Positions 12,192 through 23,303 of a stretch of DNA of 64,000 bases are shown piece by piece. Numbering within the stretch: position 1 is the stretch's first letter; each line of letters starts with the position of its first letter. The translations under genes were made by a program, and so were the position numbers. Source of the DNA: Littorina saxatilis (Eukaryota > Mollusca > Gastropoda > Littorinimorpha > Littorinidae); contig NC_090249.1 of the NCBI RefSeq assembly GCF_037325665.1, positions 35,933,461-35,997,460 on the forward strand, written 5' to 3'. The notes beneath the pieces are model-generated. The model was not told the DNA's origin. It saw only the letters and a list, made by a program, of their open reading frames with translations, and did not search any database.

Positions 12192-13213
12192 CTAAATTAG
12201 TCGCATCAGGTCCATGTGCTCCTGTAGAACCTTCTCCAGCAGCAAGAACTGATGTTTATCTTGCCGCTCTGCTCTGCTCGTAGTCTTGTGTCCGCTGAAT
12301 GGAAGAAAAGAAGAACAAAAAGTCATTTACATGAAGCAATACATATTTTAGACAATCTGTCGGCCTGAAAAGAAACCATCAGCACTAAAAAACAATCTGA
12401 GCAAATGTTCAAAGTAAACGTGACATCTCTATATTTTTGAATTCAGGAGAAGATGAGGAATATATATATTGCAATCAATTTTTAAAGGGGCATACAGAGT
12501 GGCATTTGATGGGGTAAAAAGATGTAGGGACTCAGCAGTTGGAGATGAAAATTTTTGTGTGTATTTACTTCAAGCAGATTTTTTTTATTTTTTATTTTTT
12601 AGACAGAAGAACAAACACACACTAAAAATCCTTGTTTAAAGTTGAACTGACCTTAACTTTTCCTCCAAACACTAGAACTTTTTGTATTCATTCAAAAATA
12701 TTCATCAAAAAGGTTAAATTTTAAATTCAATTTTGCAGACTTTGGATGAAAAGTTACTCTTCTCTGGCATCCCGCGGACACAGTTCACACTTTCTCATCA
12801 ATGAGATGCCTGTGTTAAACATCAATAAAACTATTAAAATAAAATAAAAATTTAAATATAAAAATAAAATCGACCAACCGCCCCCACCCGATTTTTTTTC
12901 CCTTTGCTGGAAACAATACATTTGTTTCACTAAAACAGTAAAAGAGATCAGCTGAATTTGTTTGACACATCTGGTTATAACTAAAAGAATAAAACACAAA
13001 ATAAGCCAAAGTCACAGAACAAAAAGACGCTGTCAGTGTCACTATCAATGACTCTGAATGAGACACTCATTGCTATCGAGCCATACCTGTTCATCTTCAC
13101 CTTGCCGGGACGGAACGACAGTCTGCGTTACTGGCATCGGTGGCGGTGTTAAGGTCACTGTCCATCTCAGCTTTCTTCACCTTCAGTTCAAACAAGCAGT
13201 GAGCACCGTCATA
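12192..13213 (-). CDS. Possible two-exon coding fragment, unknown product
   Basis: The upstream exon (about 13213-13101) reads YDGAHCLFELKVKKAEMDSD and on to SVPA, ending at a GCAAG|GTGAAG donor. The downstream exon starts at 12294 after a strong TTCTTCCATTCAG acceptor; with the two bases carried over, the frame continues as SGHKTTSRAERQDKHQFLL and ends at TAG 12192-12194. The phase match and hydrophilic, charged composition suggest real coding, but no family is recognised and the start is not found. It may be a gene carried by the candidate 8.6-kb element, or a chance alignment of splice-like sites. Confidence 0.28.
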
Positions 13214-15179
13214 CTCAAGTCAAAGCTTTCTGAAAAAATAAATACTTGGAAGTTAAATAGGATCACATTGATTCCCAAACCTAACAGTAACAGTAACACG
13301 CAAACATCAAAACTGGAATATTAATTATTAAATATAAGCATCTCAATTTCACTAAATTAGTATATTTATTTTCTCTGTGATGTATTTTTTATTTTTATTT
13401 CAAAAAAATCTGTTTTTCAACTTTATCACTGCACACGCTGACACAGCCTCTGCCTGCCTCTCTAGTCTATGCATGCCTCGGGAACAAGGGTAATTTTTCT
13501 CTTTTCCGAGACTCAGACACAGAATATTCCACTATGACTATGAGTCTATGTCAGTATGCGGAACTGAAAGTTGAACATCTGTGGAAAAATAAAAAGATAC
13601 AAATAAAAAAAAACCAGATATATGAAGAGCCTATTAGTATTACTACTAAAGCTCCTGACAACTGCTGCCGCAATGACTCGACCAGATTAGGAACCAACCA
13701 AAGTTCACCAAGAAACAGACAATGAGACATAAAATGATAAACGAAAATTCAGTTTTTATGGTGCCGTGAGCGACCCGCGAATCGGGATTCGGATGGTATT
13801 TTCACTCTTCCACAACTCCTTAAAAACAAACCACTGCATCAATCAACTTTATGTTTTTGGAAAAGTTAGTTCATTCATCCATCTTTCAGACAAAACAAAC
13901 ATGAATGAATAGAACAGTGTTCTTCTAGGCGAAAAAAAAATCGAAAGTGTGAGAAATTCTCTCTGCCATCAAACTCGGAAGCCGAAGCCGCGAGCTATCA
14001 AAAATTCAAATTCCCAAATCTTTCCTTCAGTTGATCAACTTACCTATTCTTGAAAGAAGTCAATCTTCATTTCAGAGAGAAGGATAAGATTACCTTGCAT
14101 CCAATAAGCAAGTCAAAAATACAAGTCAATATGAAGAAAAAGCAAAAAAACGCCGATACAATTCTATGTGGATTTGACAGACTTCTTGCCAACAGGAAGT
14201 TGGAGATTGTCTGACAGACAAGGGAAATAACTTCAATAAATTGCTCTTTTCAGTCAAGGTAACTGTCTCCCCTGAAATTGAACTTTCATAGAGATTTTCT
14301 TCCAAAGCAAAATAAAATAAAATGAAAATATGCTGAGAACAAATTTTATGTAACCATTAACATCAGCCTTTATTTTGAGTAGATAATTAGTTTCAAAGTT
14401 ACTTTAGTTTACATTTTTTTGTTTAATCTGAATTTTTTTAATGTTTTTATCGTTTTGTTATGGGTGTTCATATAGATTTCAGTTATCTTTTCTGTTCATA
14501 TAATATTTTTATTATGCTTTGCCTAGATTTTTCCACGACATTATTTTGTGGAAAGCTGATTCCTACAACAATACCAAATCCCCATTACAATAATTATATT
14601 ACATGCTAAAACAAGTATAATGATAATACAAATTAAAATAATCATATTTATTTTAAGATAAAAATAATCAGGATAACAATTAAGCAAATAAATGTTGGTA
14701 ATAACAAAATGATTAAATAAAAATTAAATGGGAAAACCATTACATAAAATAAAAATATTTTTATTAAACTTTTAAATGCATTTTTTTTTAACCGAAACTG
14801 TCTTAAGATAAACTGAAAAATAACGGATTGAAAGTTTTTATGCAATTTTTTTTCTAAAAAAAAAAAAGAAGTTTTTGAAGAAGAATAATTATTCATAACC
14901 AAAATTTAAAAGTAAATATTTTTTAATAACATAAAATATAATAAATTATTTCATGAAGTAAATGCATAAACCCAAGGTATAAAATTAGGAAAAACAAAAA
15001 TTGCAATCACCTTTTCATTGAATCCATGCGTGCTAAACACTGCGTGGTGAAGTCGTTTCGAATGCGACAATCTGCGTAAAAGTTGGCGAAAAGTAACGCG
15101 CGCGAAGCGAAGGTGTCACGAGGCCGTACGCATCCCCGCATGAAAAACGCAGAAATAACGCATGCGTCACGCAGAATCA
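13214..15179. other. AT-rich stretch, no gene recognised
   Basis: Very A/T-rich, especially 14280-14990. Splice-like AG and GT pairs occur but no supported exon. The last ~170 bases before 15180 are ACGCA/TGCGT-rich and belong to the candidate element's right end. Confidence 0.5.
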
Positions 15180-15190
15180 TGCTGGCTGGG

Positions 15191-15772
15191 CACTCTGCTC
15201 CTCTTTTGTTTTCTTTCACATACATTTTCCCTTCTTTTTCGACGGGTTTCTGGACAGCTAACTCAAAACAAATTCTTTTCATCACAAAAGCGATCTTTGG
15301 AATTGACTGATGTAGTCCGGAAGAATTCATGCATCAACTTAAGGCACGTATTTGACGTCATCACTTTGCATACCTTATGGTCTCAGTATTTCGCTGGCCT
15401 TCATATAGTTGAGGCTGTATCAATGCGCCTCGCCAGCAGGTAGCTAATGGCTTTTTTAGCAAGTGGCTATCGACAAATAGTGACCGGTAATTTTGAATGA
15501 GTTGTGGCATTCTGACCAATCACAGGATCTGTTTTATTAAAACGCAAACTTGATTGAATTACAATCTTCTTTAATACTTTACCACAAAGTTAATTATATT
15601 TGTTCCAATTAAAACACAAAACACAATTCGTCCAACCATTCATTTAGACAAGACACATGTAATGTTGTTTCTGTAGCTGAATTTAATTTTTGCTTCAGCA
15701 AAGGAAATGAATTTTAGAATATTTTGAATAACAAACTAACAAAATAAAACATTTCTTATCAAAGCAAGGCAG
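15191..15772. other. Spacer, nothing recognised
   Basis: No repeat boundaries or coding sequence that I can support. Confidence 0.5.
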
Positions 15773-17335
15773 ATACAATACAATACAATACAATACAATA
15801 ACTTTATTAATCTCTAAAAGAGAAATTACATTGCTGAGCGTTTGTGTCCGTAATAATAACATACATAAAACATTCAAAATAAACATTTGTTCTTTGTCCT
15901 GAGAAAATATAGTACATTGGTTATCACATAAGAAAGTATATTAAAAATAAATTAACATGCATTCACCATCAACAATGCACAAAAGAAAGTCAGCACCTTG
16001 CCGGTTATCACATTATTGTCTAAGAGAGTAGAATGCAAAACAAAATCAACAATACTAAAACAATACAGAACACTGACCCCGTGCATCAGAGCGACAACAC
16101 CAGCATCTACCGCCCCACCTGAGAATTGAAGATGTGAATTGCAGATGGAATGAACGAATTTCTGTAGCGTGTGGATCTTGCGGTTGGTTGTCTGAATCTG
16201 TTGCTCCTGTCTGTCCGTCTACTGTCAAATTCCGGTCTGAGTGGGTGCGAGTCGTCAGCCAAAATCTTCTGTACCTTGTCAGTCAGTCGTCGTTCATGTG
16301 TTGATGTGAAATTGTCCTGCTTCCTCCCAACCACCCCACTTGCTTTCCTGATGAATTTATCTAATCTATCCCTGTCTTGCTTGTTGATGTTGCCACCCCA
16401 ACACACGGAGCCAAAGTACAACACACTATTGCACGTTGAAGTGTAAAACATCTGAAGGATTTCTTGTCTGATGTTAAAAGACCTGAGTTTTCTCAAAAAG
16501 TACAGGCGAGAGTGGAGTTTCTTCACAAGGGCATCAGAGTTTGGTTTCCATGTCAACTTATTGTCTATAATCACCCCCAAATACTTATACTGCTCTACCT
16601 TCTCTACGACCTCCCCCTTGATCACTATCTCCCTGTGTACATGTTCCCCCCTCCTGTTGTCCATTATCATTTCCTTTGTCTTCCCCACATTAAGCTCTAA
16701 ATAGTTGTTTTCACACCACCCCACAAACCTATCTACCTCCTGCCTGTAGTCAGAGTCGTCGTCAACAGTCAGCAGTCCGGTCAGTCCAGTGTCGTCAGCA
16801 AACTTGGTTATGGGGCAGGAGTCACTAGAACTTCTGAAATCTGCTGTGTAGAGAGAAAAAAGAAAAGGTGAGAGTACTGTGCCTTGTGGTGCCCCTGTGT
16901 TTGTGCAGATTGTGTCTGAAACGGATTGCCCCCCCACCCTAACATACTGTGGCCTGTTTGTCAGGTAGTCCATAACCCAGAGGATGGTGGCTGCTGGGAC
17001 ATTCATGCTAAAAAGCTTCTCCGCCATTAAATGAGGCTGTATAGTATTAAAAGCGCTGGAAAAATCAAAGAACATCAAGCGAATATAAGAGCCAGGCTTT
17101 TCTAAATGAGAGTAGATCTTGTTTAAAACATTCAACACAGCATCATCAACACTCCTGTTTTTCCTGTATGCAAACTGACATGGATCAATAAAATCTTTCA
17201 CACAATCACTCAGTTTGAACAAAACAACTCTCTCAAAGACTTTCATACAAACAGAAGTAAGTGCCACAGGTCTCAGGTCAATCCTTTCACACAATGTAAC
17301 TTCACCACTTACTACTTGCATATTTCCTAACATTC
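15773..17335 (-). mobile_element. CR1-group LINE (L2/Rex1-like), 5'-truncated
   Basis: The minus-strand element ends in a pentanucleotide tail, (TTGTA)n read on the minus strand, at 15773-15801 instead of poly-A, preceded by an AATAAAG-like stretch. Short tandem tails are characteristic of the CR1/L2/Rex1 group. The copy stops abruptly at about 17335, consistent with 5' truncation during reverse transcription. Its open coding part suggests a fairly young insertion. Confidence 0.8.
16107..17333 (-). CDS. LINE reverse transcriptase, C-terminal ~400 residues
   Basis: The frame is uninterrupted. It opens within RT motif 1-2 (LRPVALTSVCMKVFERVVL), then shows QFAYRKNRSVDDA, the acidic box FFDFSSAFNTI, GAPQGTVLSPFLFSLYT, the catalytic TKFADDTGLTG, and LNVGKTKEMI followed by YLGVIID. 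The C-terminal part ends with the RSTRYRNSFIPSAI-type tail found in CR1/Rex1-like elements. Endonuclease and the RT N-terminus are outside the copy. The listed first residue is only the first in-frame start after truncation. It is not expected to be active alone because the 5' half is absent. Confidence 0.88.
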   Translation of the reverse strand: MLGNMQVVSGEVTLCERIDLRPVALTSVCMKVFERVVLFKLSDCVKDFIDPCQFAYRKNRSVDDAVLNVLNKIYSHLEKPGSYIRLMFFDFSSAFNTIQPHLMAEKLFSMNVPAATILWVMDYLTNRPQYVRVGGQSVSDTICTNTGAPQGTVLSPFLFSLYTADFRSSSDSCPITKFADDTGLTGLLTVDDDSDYRQEVDRFVGWCENNYLELNVGKTKEMIMDNRRGEHVHREIVIKGEVVEKVEQYKYLGVIIDNKLTWKPNSDALVKKLHSRLYFLRKLRSFNIRQEILQMFYTSTCNSVLYFGSVCWGGNINKQDRDRLDKFIRKASGVVGRKQDNFTSTHERRLTDKVQKILADDSHPLRPEFDSRRTDRSNRFRQPTARSTRYRNSFIPSAIHIFNSQVGR

Positions 17336-18023
17336 TAGAACCCCTGGAGCAATTTTTTGATTAATGCTTTTGTGAACAAGAAACAATTAACAAGTGGTTC
17401 TATCCCATCCCCCCCCCCCCCCCCCCCCCCCCCATACAGACCATAAAATAATGCAGCATAGTCCCTACACTGTAGAGACCTCATGTTATTTCAACATAAC
17501 AATAACAATAAAAACACTTTATTGTCCATTAAAATGTTACATAAAAATGGAAAATGTTCTTACTGTTAACAAATAAACAAGATTAATAAATGGTCTTTAT
17601 CAATATCATCATTAACAGCTATTGTTTTTGCAGCGTAACAATAGCTAGGTTCCAATATTTAGACGAGTCAAAGATGAGTCACATTATACTTGTTCGAGTC
17701 TAAATATATATTAGACCTTATTGTTATGTTGGAAACACAATAGCGTTTATATTGCTATTCTGCCATTGTATTCTGTGTTGAAAACATGTTTTTGTCAGCA
17801 ACAACTACCAGAATGGACCATGTTGCCTTTTGTGGACAACAACATGTGCATGTATCCACGGAAATCACTGAACATTGAAACACTCATGGACATGTATCAT
17901 GGAGAAGACAAGAGAAGCTCTGAATGTTTGGCATTATAAGTCAATATGCCTGGTTTCATGCTTGCTTACTTATTATCTATAAATTGTTCAAAAGTCTGAC
18001 TTTTGCAAGGTTTGTTCTTGTTA
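17336..18023. other. Spacer with poly-C and a LINE-type 3' tail
   Basis: A run of about 24 C lies at 17409-17433. At 17488-17530 the sequence ACATAACAATAACAATAAAA is followed by CACTTTATTGTCCATT; on the minus strand this looks like the end of another LINE (GGACAATAAAGTG then TTATTG repeats), with little body left. The remainder is unremarkable. Confidence 0.5.
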
Positions 18024-18037
18024 AAGAACTAGATTTT

Positions 18038-19799
18038 TTTCCATCTGCTCTTTTTTTTATTTCCTTTATATACACATAAACATAGTATAGCAGACATCAT
18101 ACACCGAGTTTATCAACAAAGCGCATACACACGTACATACCTAGACAAGACACAGACATAGACAGTAGGGTGGGTTGTTGAAAAGACAGGGGATATGGAA
18201 GGGGGGGGGGGGTAACTGAGGTTGTTGGGGGGGGGGGGGGTAACTGAGGTTGGGGGGGGGGGGGGGGGGAGGGGGGTAGGTGGGGACGGTGGTCACAATT
18301 TAGCCTCCAAGTATACATGGGGTTTAATTATCGGCATAAAAGTACTGTATAACCTGTTGTGAGTAAATGGGTCAGGGGGTATCACATTCAAAAATGTTCA
18401 TACGAAATCAATCAATACAATTATCCTATAGCATCAATGAAAAAATTGTCTATATAAACACCACTCTTTTTCAAATTTACCATAATAATTATTTACACTA
18501 GCATTATACTTTTCGATCAAAAACCTTTGTTTAACAATTTTCACAAAAACATTTAATGTTGGGACTGACTTATTTAATTTGGCTCCAAATATACTTTGTT
18601 TGGCAAGGAGAATAAACAAATCAAAAACAGCATCCGTATGAAAGTTGTCTAAATACCCTAAAATGACAAGCTCTTTTGACAAATTCAAATCCGGGAACGT
18701 AGAAGAAGAAGAAGACAAATTCAAATTACTGCAATGTGTGAAATTTTGACATAACAATTCTGTGAAATCAGACCAAAAAAGCTTAACTCTTGTGCACTCC
18801 CAAAACAAATGTTCTAAGGTTTCCTCTTCCTGTGTACAAAAGCTACATAGTGATGTGTCAGAAATTTTCATCAAAAATAACAGGCGTTGAGTGGGAAAAA
18901 TTCTATGTAGTATTCTATATTGGAACCACCTTAGGTATGTGTCTTGTGTAGTTCGCCTTATTGTCAGAAATACCTTTCCAACATTTACATCAAAATTTAA
19001 TAAATCAGCCCATTTTTCCATGCACTGTAAATTGCCATCATTTTTCACAAGATGGGTATATATATGTTTTACTCCACCTATTTGTTTCCATACAACATCA
19101 TCACCAATATGAAAAACATTGTTTAAAACTGCATCTAACTTTAGTCTTTTATGAAAATTCTTAACTGAGCGCATAACGCCCTCGAAAAAAACAAAATTCA
19201 GTTGTAAATTTGGATGTTTCAATGTAAAATCGTTATATGACAAAAAAACCATCGGCTCTCATCAAGTGACCGACAAGTAATAATGCCGTTTTCCATCCAA
19301 TTCCTGTTAAAAATAACCTTTTTATCTATGCAAATATGTACATTATAATACAGACGCTCTGAAGCAAAATCACTCAAGGAGATGGGGACACATTTGCATG
19401 CAAAATGTTTATAATGTTTGAAAACATCTCTCCAGAAAGAATTTTGAACTCTTTGCATCAATATGTTTCCAAACTCACCTCCTCTCTTGTGAATGTTATG
19501 TACAAGTGGACACAGAGCTTTTAGAAGTTTAGTTACTTTTCCTTCACTACAAAGGACTCGCTGTAACCATGATATCTTCAGAGCTGACAAAAAGCATTTC
19601 GAGTCAAATCCACCATTTTAAGCCCCCCCCCCCCCTCTTCAAACGACTGATATGCTGTTGTTCTCTTTATTCTATCTTTCTTACCATTCCATAGAAATGA
19701 AAAAAATAACCTATTCAAATCAAACAAAAACTTATCATCAGGGTCTGGTAAACTCATAAACAGATGAGTTAACTTAGACAGCGCCAAACTCTTAATAAT
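18038..19799 (-). mobile_element. Tx1/L1-like LINE, 5'-truncated, with 14-bp target duplication
   Basis: AAGAACTAGATTTT occurs at 18024-18037 and again at 19800-19813, exactly bounding the copy. The minus-strand 3' end lies at the left, in a T-rich stretch at 18034-18062 (the A-tail on the minus strand). The 3' UTR holds two long G runs at about 18200-18275. The duplication is perfect, so the insertion is not very old despite frame breaks. Confidence 0.85.
18434..19787 (-). pseudogene. Tx1/L1-like ORF2 C-terminal region
   Basis: From 5' to 3' on the minus strand: a segment reading LSKLTHLFMSLPDPDDKF and LFFSFLWNGKKDRIKR, typical of the connection after RT in Tx1/L1-type ORF2; then a middle part around ALCPLVHNIHKRGGEFGN; then a C-terminal zinc-knuckle-like motif CSFCTQEEETLEHLFWEC followed by KLFW. 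The reading frame shifts at the homopolymer near 19622-19633 and again near 19245, so the region spans three frames and is non-functional. RT catalytic motifs are not included in this truncated copy. Confidence 0.82.
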
Positions 19800-19813
19800 A
19801 AGAACTAGATTTT

Positions 19814-21080
19814 ACACAGAATGTATTTCACCTACAGTAAGAAACAAAATGTGCAAATTGCATCGTCTGTCGACCAGCCACAGAAGCAAACCTGGCCATG
19901 TATACGTGTACCTAATACACATCCAACAACCCAGAAACATGCGTCTTTGTTTTTTAGAATGCGAAAAGGATATTGAGCAATTTCCTGCGGAATATGGCCC
20001 ATTATGATTGCAGTAGGGCTGTTTGAGCCAACCCTATCACAACCCCCGAATCCCCCACGTGCCTACCAGAATAGCAATATATAAACATACCTATTATTAA
20101 GTACAAAACTTTAAAATATTACATAATAATTGAAAAATTCTGAATTCAATATGGTACACATGTAACAGAGCAAAAATCGCTAAGAACATCTAGCATGAAT
20201 ACAAATTAAAAATAAAAATGATTATACAGTTAAGGGGAGGCACTGGTGTTAAAAGTGATTTTTTTTGTTTCTTAACTCTTGGGTCAACAAATGTTTCAGA
20301 ATTTAAGTACTCAGTCCATCTCCTGAGAAAATGAAAAAAAATAAAAATTTGGACCATCGGTTGCCATGGTAGCAATCCAAGATGGCCGCCAAACTGCCCC
20401 TTTTTAAAACCCTAAGGCTTTTTTAAAACTGCATGAAATTTTGTTTTGATGCTTGTTATTTATACTTTAGCACAATGCCGAGAAACTGATAGAGTCGTTT
20501 TTTGATATCTCAAGTCATTTAAAAAATATCAGTGATGAAAGTGAGTGATGTTGAGTTTCATGAAAAAACGCCCCCCAAAACGGTATAACTTCTCAATAAA
20601 TATTTTTTTCAAGAAATCACTCTATCAGTTTCTGCAAAATAACACACTCAAGATGTATGCAAAGTTTCAACAACGCAAGTTCATAAGAAAAAAAGCCTTA
20701 GGCTTTTGAAGTGACAAAAAAGTAGTTTTGAGAAAATACACAAAACGCGAAGAAAATGTATTTTTTGTACACAAACGTTTATGAAACATGTAACAAAACA
20801 ACACTAACAAAACAACAAGTCTTGCTTAGTTCCACAAGAAAAACAGAAACTAAATTCAACAAAATTTAAAATAACAACACCCAGTGTTCTGCAAGCACCA
20901 AGGAAACTGTTCGAAGGTCACAATGATCAACTCTCATCCGTTATGTTCACGCTGCGTAAAGTATGCCCATCCATAACTCCCAACTTGTTATCAGTGAAGC
21001 CTTTTATCTTGGACCTCTTTTGGACTTGCTTTGAATAATCAGGGAGTCATATGACAGTGTCCTTTACTTTCTATACTATA
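19814..21080. other. Spacer, probably old repeat
   Basis: No gene. Bases 20250-20730 have A/T-rich, low-coding character with two phrases containing AAGCCTTAGGCTTTT-like palindromic sequence around 20410 and 20695, which hints at an old inverted repeat. Nothing else supported. Confidence 0.45.
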
Positions 21081-22598
21081 CTGTTCAAAAAAAGAAACGC
21101 ATAGCTTGTAATATTTGGTTAATTTAGTTATATGGCTACAAGGATATCCACTAAACTGCAGAAAATGTTTATCTGGTCGTCGACCTTTCGTCCATTGCCA
21201 CAAGTGAGCTCTGCACGTGACGCATGCGTTATCAGTGGCTACAATGTCAAAATTGCTCATTTGGCATGACCACTCGTCATGCTTCAATGTAATCTCGTGA
21301 AACTCGGGGAAAATTGAGCTCTCACCATGTCTTCCAAAACCCATAAAAGCGGATTGTTCGCCACAAAGAAATCAGACGACAATTCAGCGACGACAGATGG
21401 CCCGATTGGGCAGAGAAGACCGCCAAATTGCATTGGGTCGTTTACAAGCAGGCCAAAGTCAAAGTGCAATCGCCAGGCACTTCCACGTGTCCCAGAGCAC
21501 CATCAGTAGACTGTGGGTCAGGTTTCAAGCCACTGGCTCCGTTGCTGACTTGCCACGAGCGGGAAGACCAAGGGCGACAACTGCTGCTCACGACCGCTTC
21601 ATACGGCTCCGCCACCTCCGGAATCGTTTCCTGTCGGCCTCATCTTCTGTCCAGGCTCTCCCCGGGCCACACCGATTATCGGACCAGACCGTGCGGAACC
21701 GCCTGCATGAAGCTGGTTTGAGAGCTCGCAGACCTCACAGAGGAGCTGTCCTCACCCGCCGCCATCGCCAGAACCGAGTGCAGTGGGGCAACCAGCACCT
21801 TCGCTGGACCGTCCGGAATCACTGGAGACACGTGTGGTTCAGCGACGAGTCCTACTTCCTGCTCCAGCGACATGATGGTCGGAGGAGGGTCTACCGGAGA
21901 GTAAACGAACGTTACGCGCCCAACTGTGTGGATGAGGCACCCGTTCATGGTGGTGGAGGCGTCATGGTGTGGGGGGCGATCAATACCGCTGGAAGGAGCA
22001 CCCTGGTGCACGTCCAAGGGCGCATAACTGCCCAGCGATACGTGGAGGAAATTCTGCGCCCACACGCCCTTCCTCTTCTGGCTGACCAGGATGCCATATT
22101 CCAGCAGGACAACGCTCGCCCGCACACAGCACGACTCACCACCCAGTTCCTCACCGACCACCATGTCCAGGTGCTTCCCTGGCCATCCATGTCGCCAGAC
22201 ATGAACCCGATAGAACACCTCTGAGATGAATTGGACAGACGTGTGCGCAGGCGAGAAGAAGCGCCGGCAAATCACCGCGATCTATTGCAGGCACTTCAGG
22301 AGGAGTGGGACACCATCCCACAGCAAGATATCCGGCATCTGATCCAGTCCATGCCCAGAAGGTGCCGGGCAGTTGTTGCTGCTCAAGGCAGTCACACCCC
22401 CTACTGACTTGACAGCCTCGGCACCCAATCGTATTGATTGACTGATTGATTTGAAGATGCAAATGAACTGTGTGTGCATTCAACTGTGTCCATACCAAAT
22501 TTCAAACAAATAATCTAAATATTGGATTTTCTGTTAATTTTTTCGAAAAATAAAACAAATTTGGCAAGTAGCAACTATGCGTTTCTTTTTTTGAACAG
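21081..22598 (+). mobile_element. Tc1-like transposon, nearly whole
   Basis: The ends are inverted copies of CTGTTCAAAAAAAGAAACGC (21081 inward; 22598 inward on the other strand), extending to CATAG, each flanked by the TA target duplication. Length 1518 bp is usual for Tc1-like elements. The transposase reading frame fills the centre on the plus strand. Nearly perfect ends and one coding lesion imply a young copy. Confidence 0.92.
21397..22407 (+). pseudogene. Tc1-like DD34E transposase with one in-frame stop
   Basis: Starts MARLGREDRQIALGRLQAGQ and has the paired-type helix-turn-helix DNA-binding region (QSAIARHFHVSQSTISRLW, then RAGRPRATT). The catalytic triad is visible: FSDES, QQDNARPHTA and NPIEHL, with spacing as in DD34E Tc1 enzymes. 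After EHL the codon is TGA at 22222-22224, where relatives have Trp (EHLWDEL); the frame then continues DELDRRVRRREEAPANH to the natural stop at 22405-22407. Full length would be about 336 residues, normal for the family. With this stop the copy should be inactive unless the stop is an assembly error or is read through. Confidence 0.9.
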
Positions 22599-22600
22599 TA

Positions 22601-23262
22601 TACAATATTTTGGTTGACTTCTGTGAATTGCCTTGCAATGCCATGGGCACTTTGGAAGCTCCTCTCCAGCTTCCACCTCTGCATCTGTAGAGACAACATA
22701 AATTCAAAATTAATATATGTCTATGACAAACTCATATACTGCTATTCACATTTTCCCAACAATGACCCTCCCCCCCCCCCCCCCCCCCTTACACACACAT
22801 TTGAAAAAAGGTATTCTAATATTGTGATACATGGTAACACGATATTTGGGCGCATGCATATGTCAGTGCTGATAGTCAAGCAGTGAACAAAAAGATGTTG
22901 ACAAATCATGTGAATGGTACTATTAGGCAGTGCTGATCTGGTTTACAGCTATTGCACATACATTGCATGCAGAAACCATATGGTCTGCATGGGACGTATG
23001 ACCACAAGCAATGTTCACTCACTGGGCCATGTGAATGCATGTTTGTTTGAGCCACAAGAAAACTGTGATCACAGGAGCAAGCTATATATAATATGCTCGA
23101 GAAAATAAATGAGGAAAGAACAGATGTTTTGCTCCAACCCTGACAAACCTTGTGACAACCAAGCTTCACAGTAGCAGCACATAACTGACTAAATTTGCAT
23201 CCTATTCAGTTTCTTTGCATCAGGGTGTTGTTACTTAGATTCTGTTCTTCAGCATAAAACAG

Positions 23263-23303
<41 letters not shown>

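Larger units (their letters stand above)
6617..15190. mobile_element. Candidate 8.57-kb TIR element with ACGCA-rich ends
   Basis: CCCAGCCAGCA at 6617-6627 is repeated inverted at 15180-15190, and each is flanked by CAC, a possible 3-bp duplication. Inside both ends, for several hundred bases on the left and about 170 on the right, the sequence is dense in ACGCA/TGCGT, including ACGCATGCGT on both sides. Subterminal arrays of a short motif are typical of large DNA transposons whose transposase binds them. The interior is AT-rich with a piggyBac remnant and possible exons. No transposase is recognised. The two ends could also be two separate partial copies. Confidence 0.45.

Noticed and set aside
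21676-22498. Long minus-strand frames over the Tc1 transposase
   Set aside because: Shadow frames of the plus-strand transposase, with no domain match.
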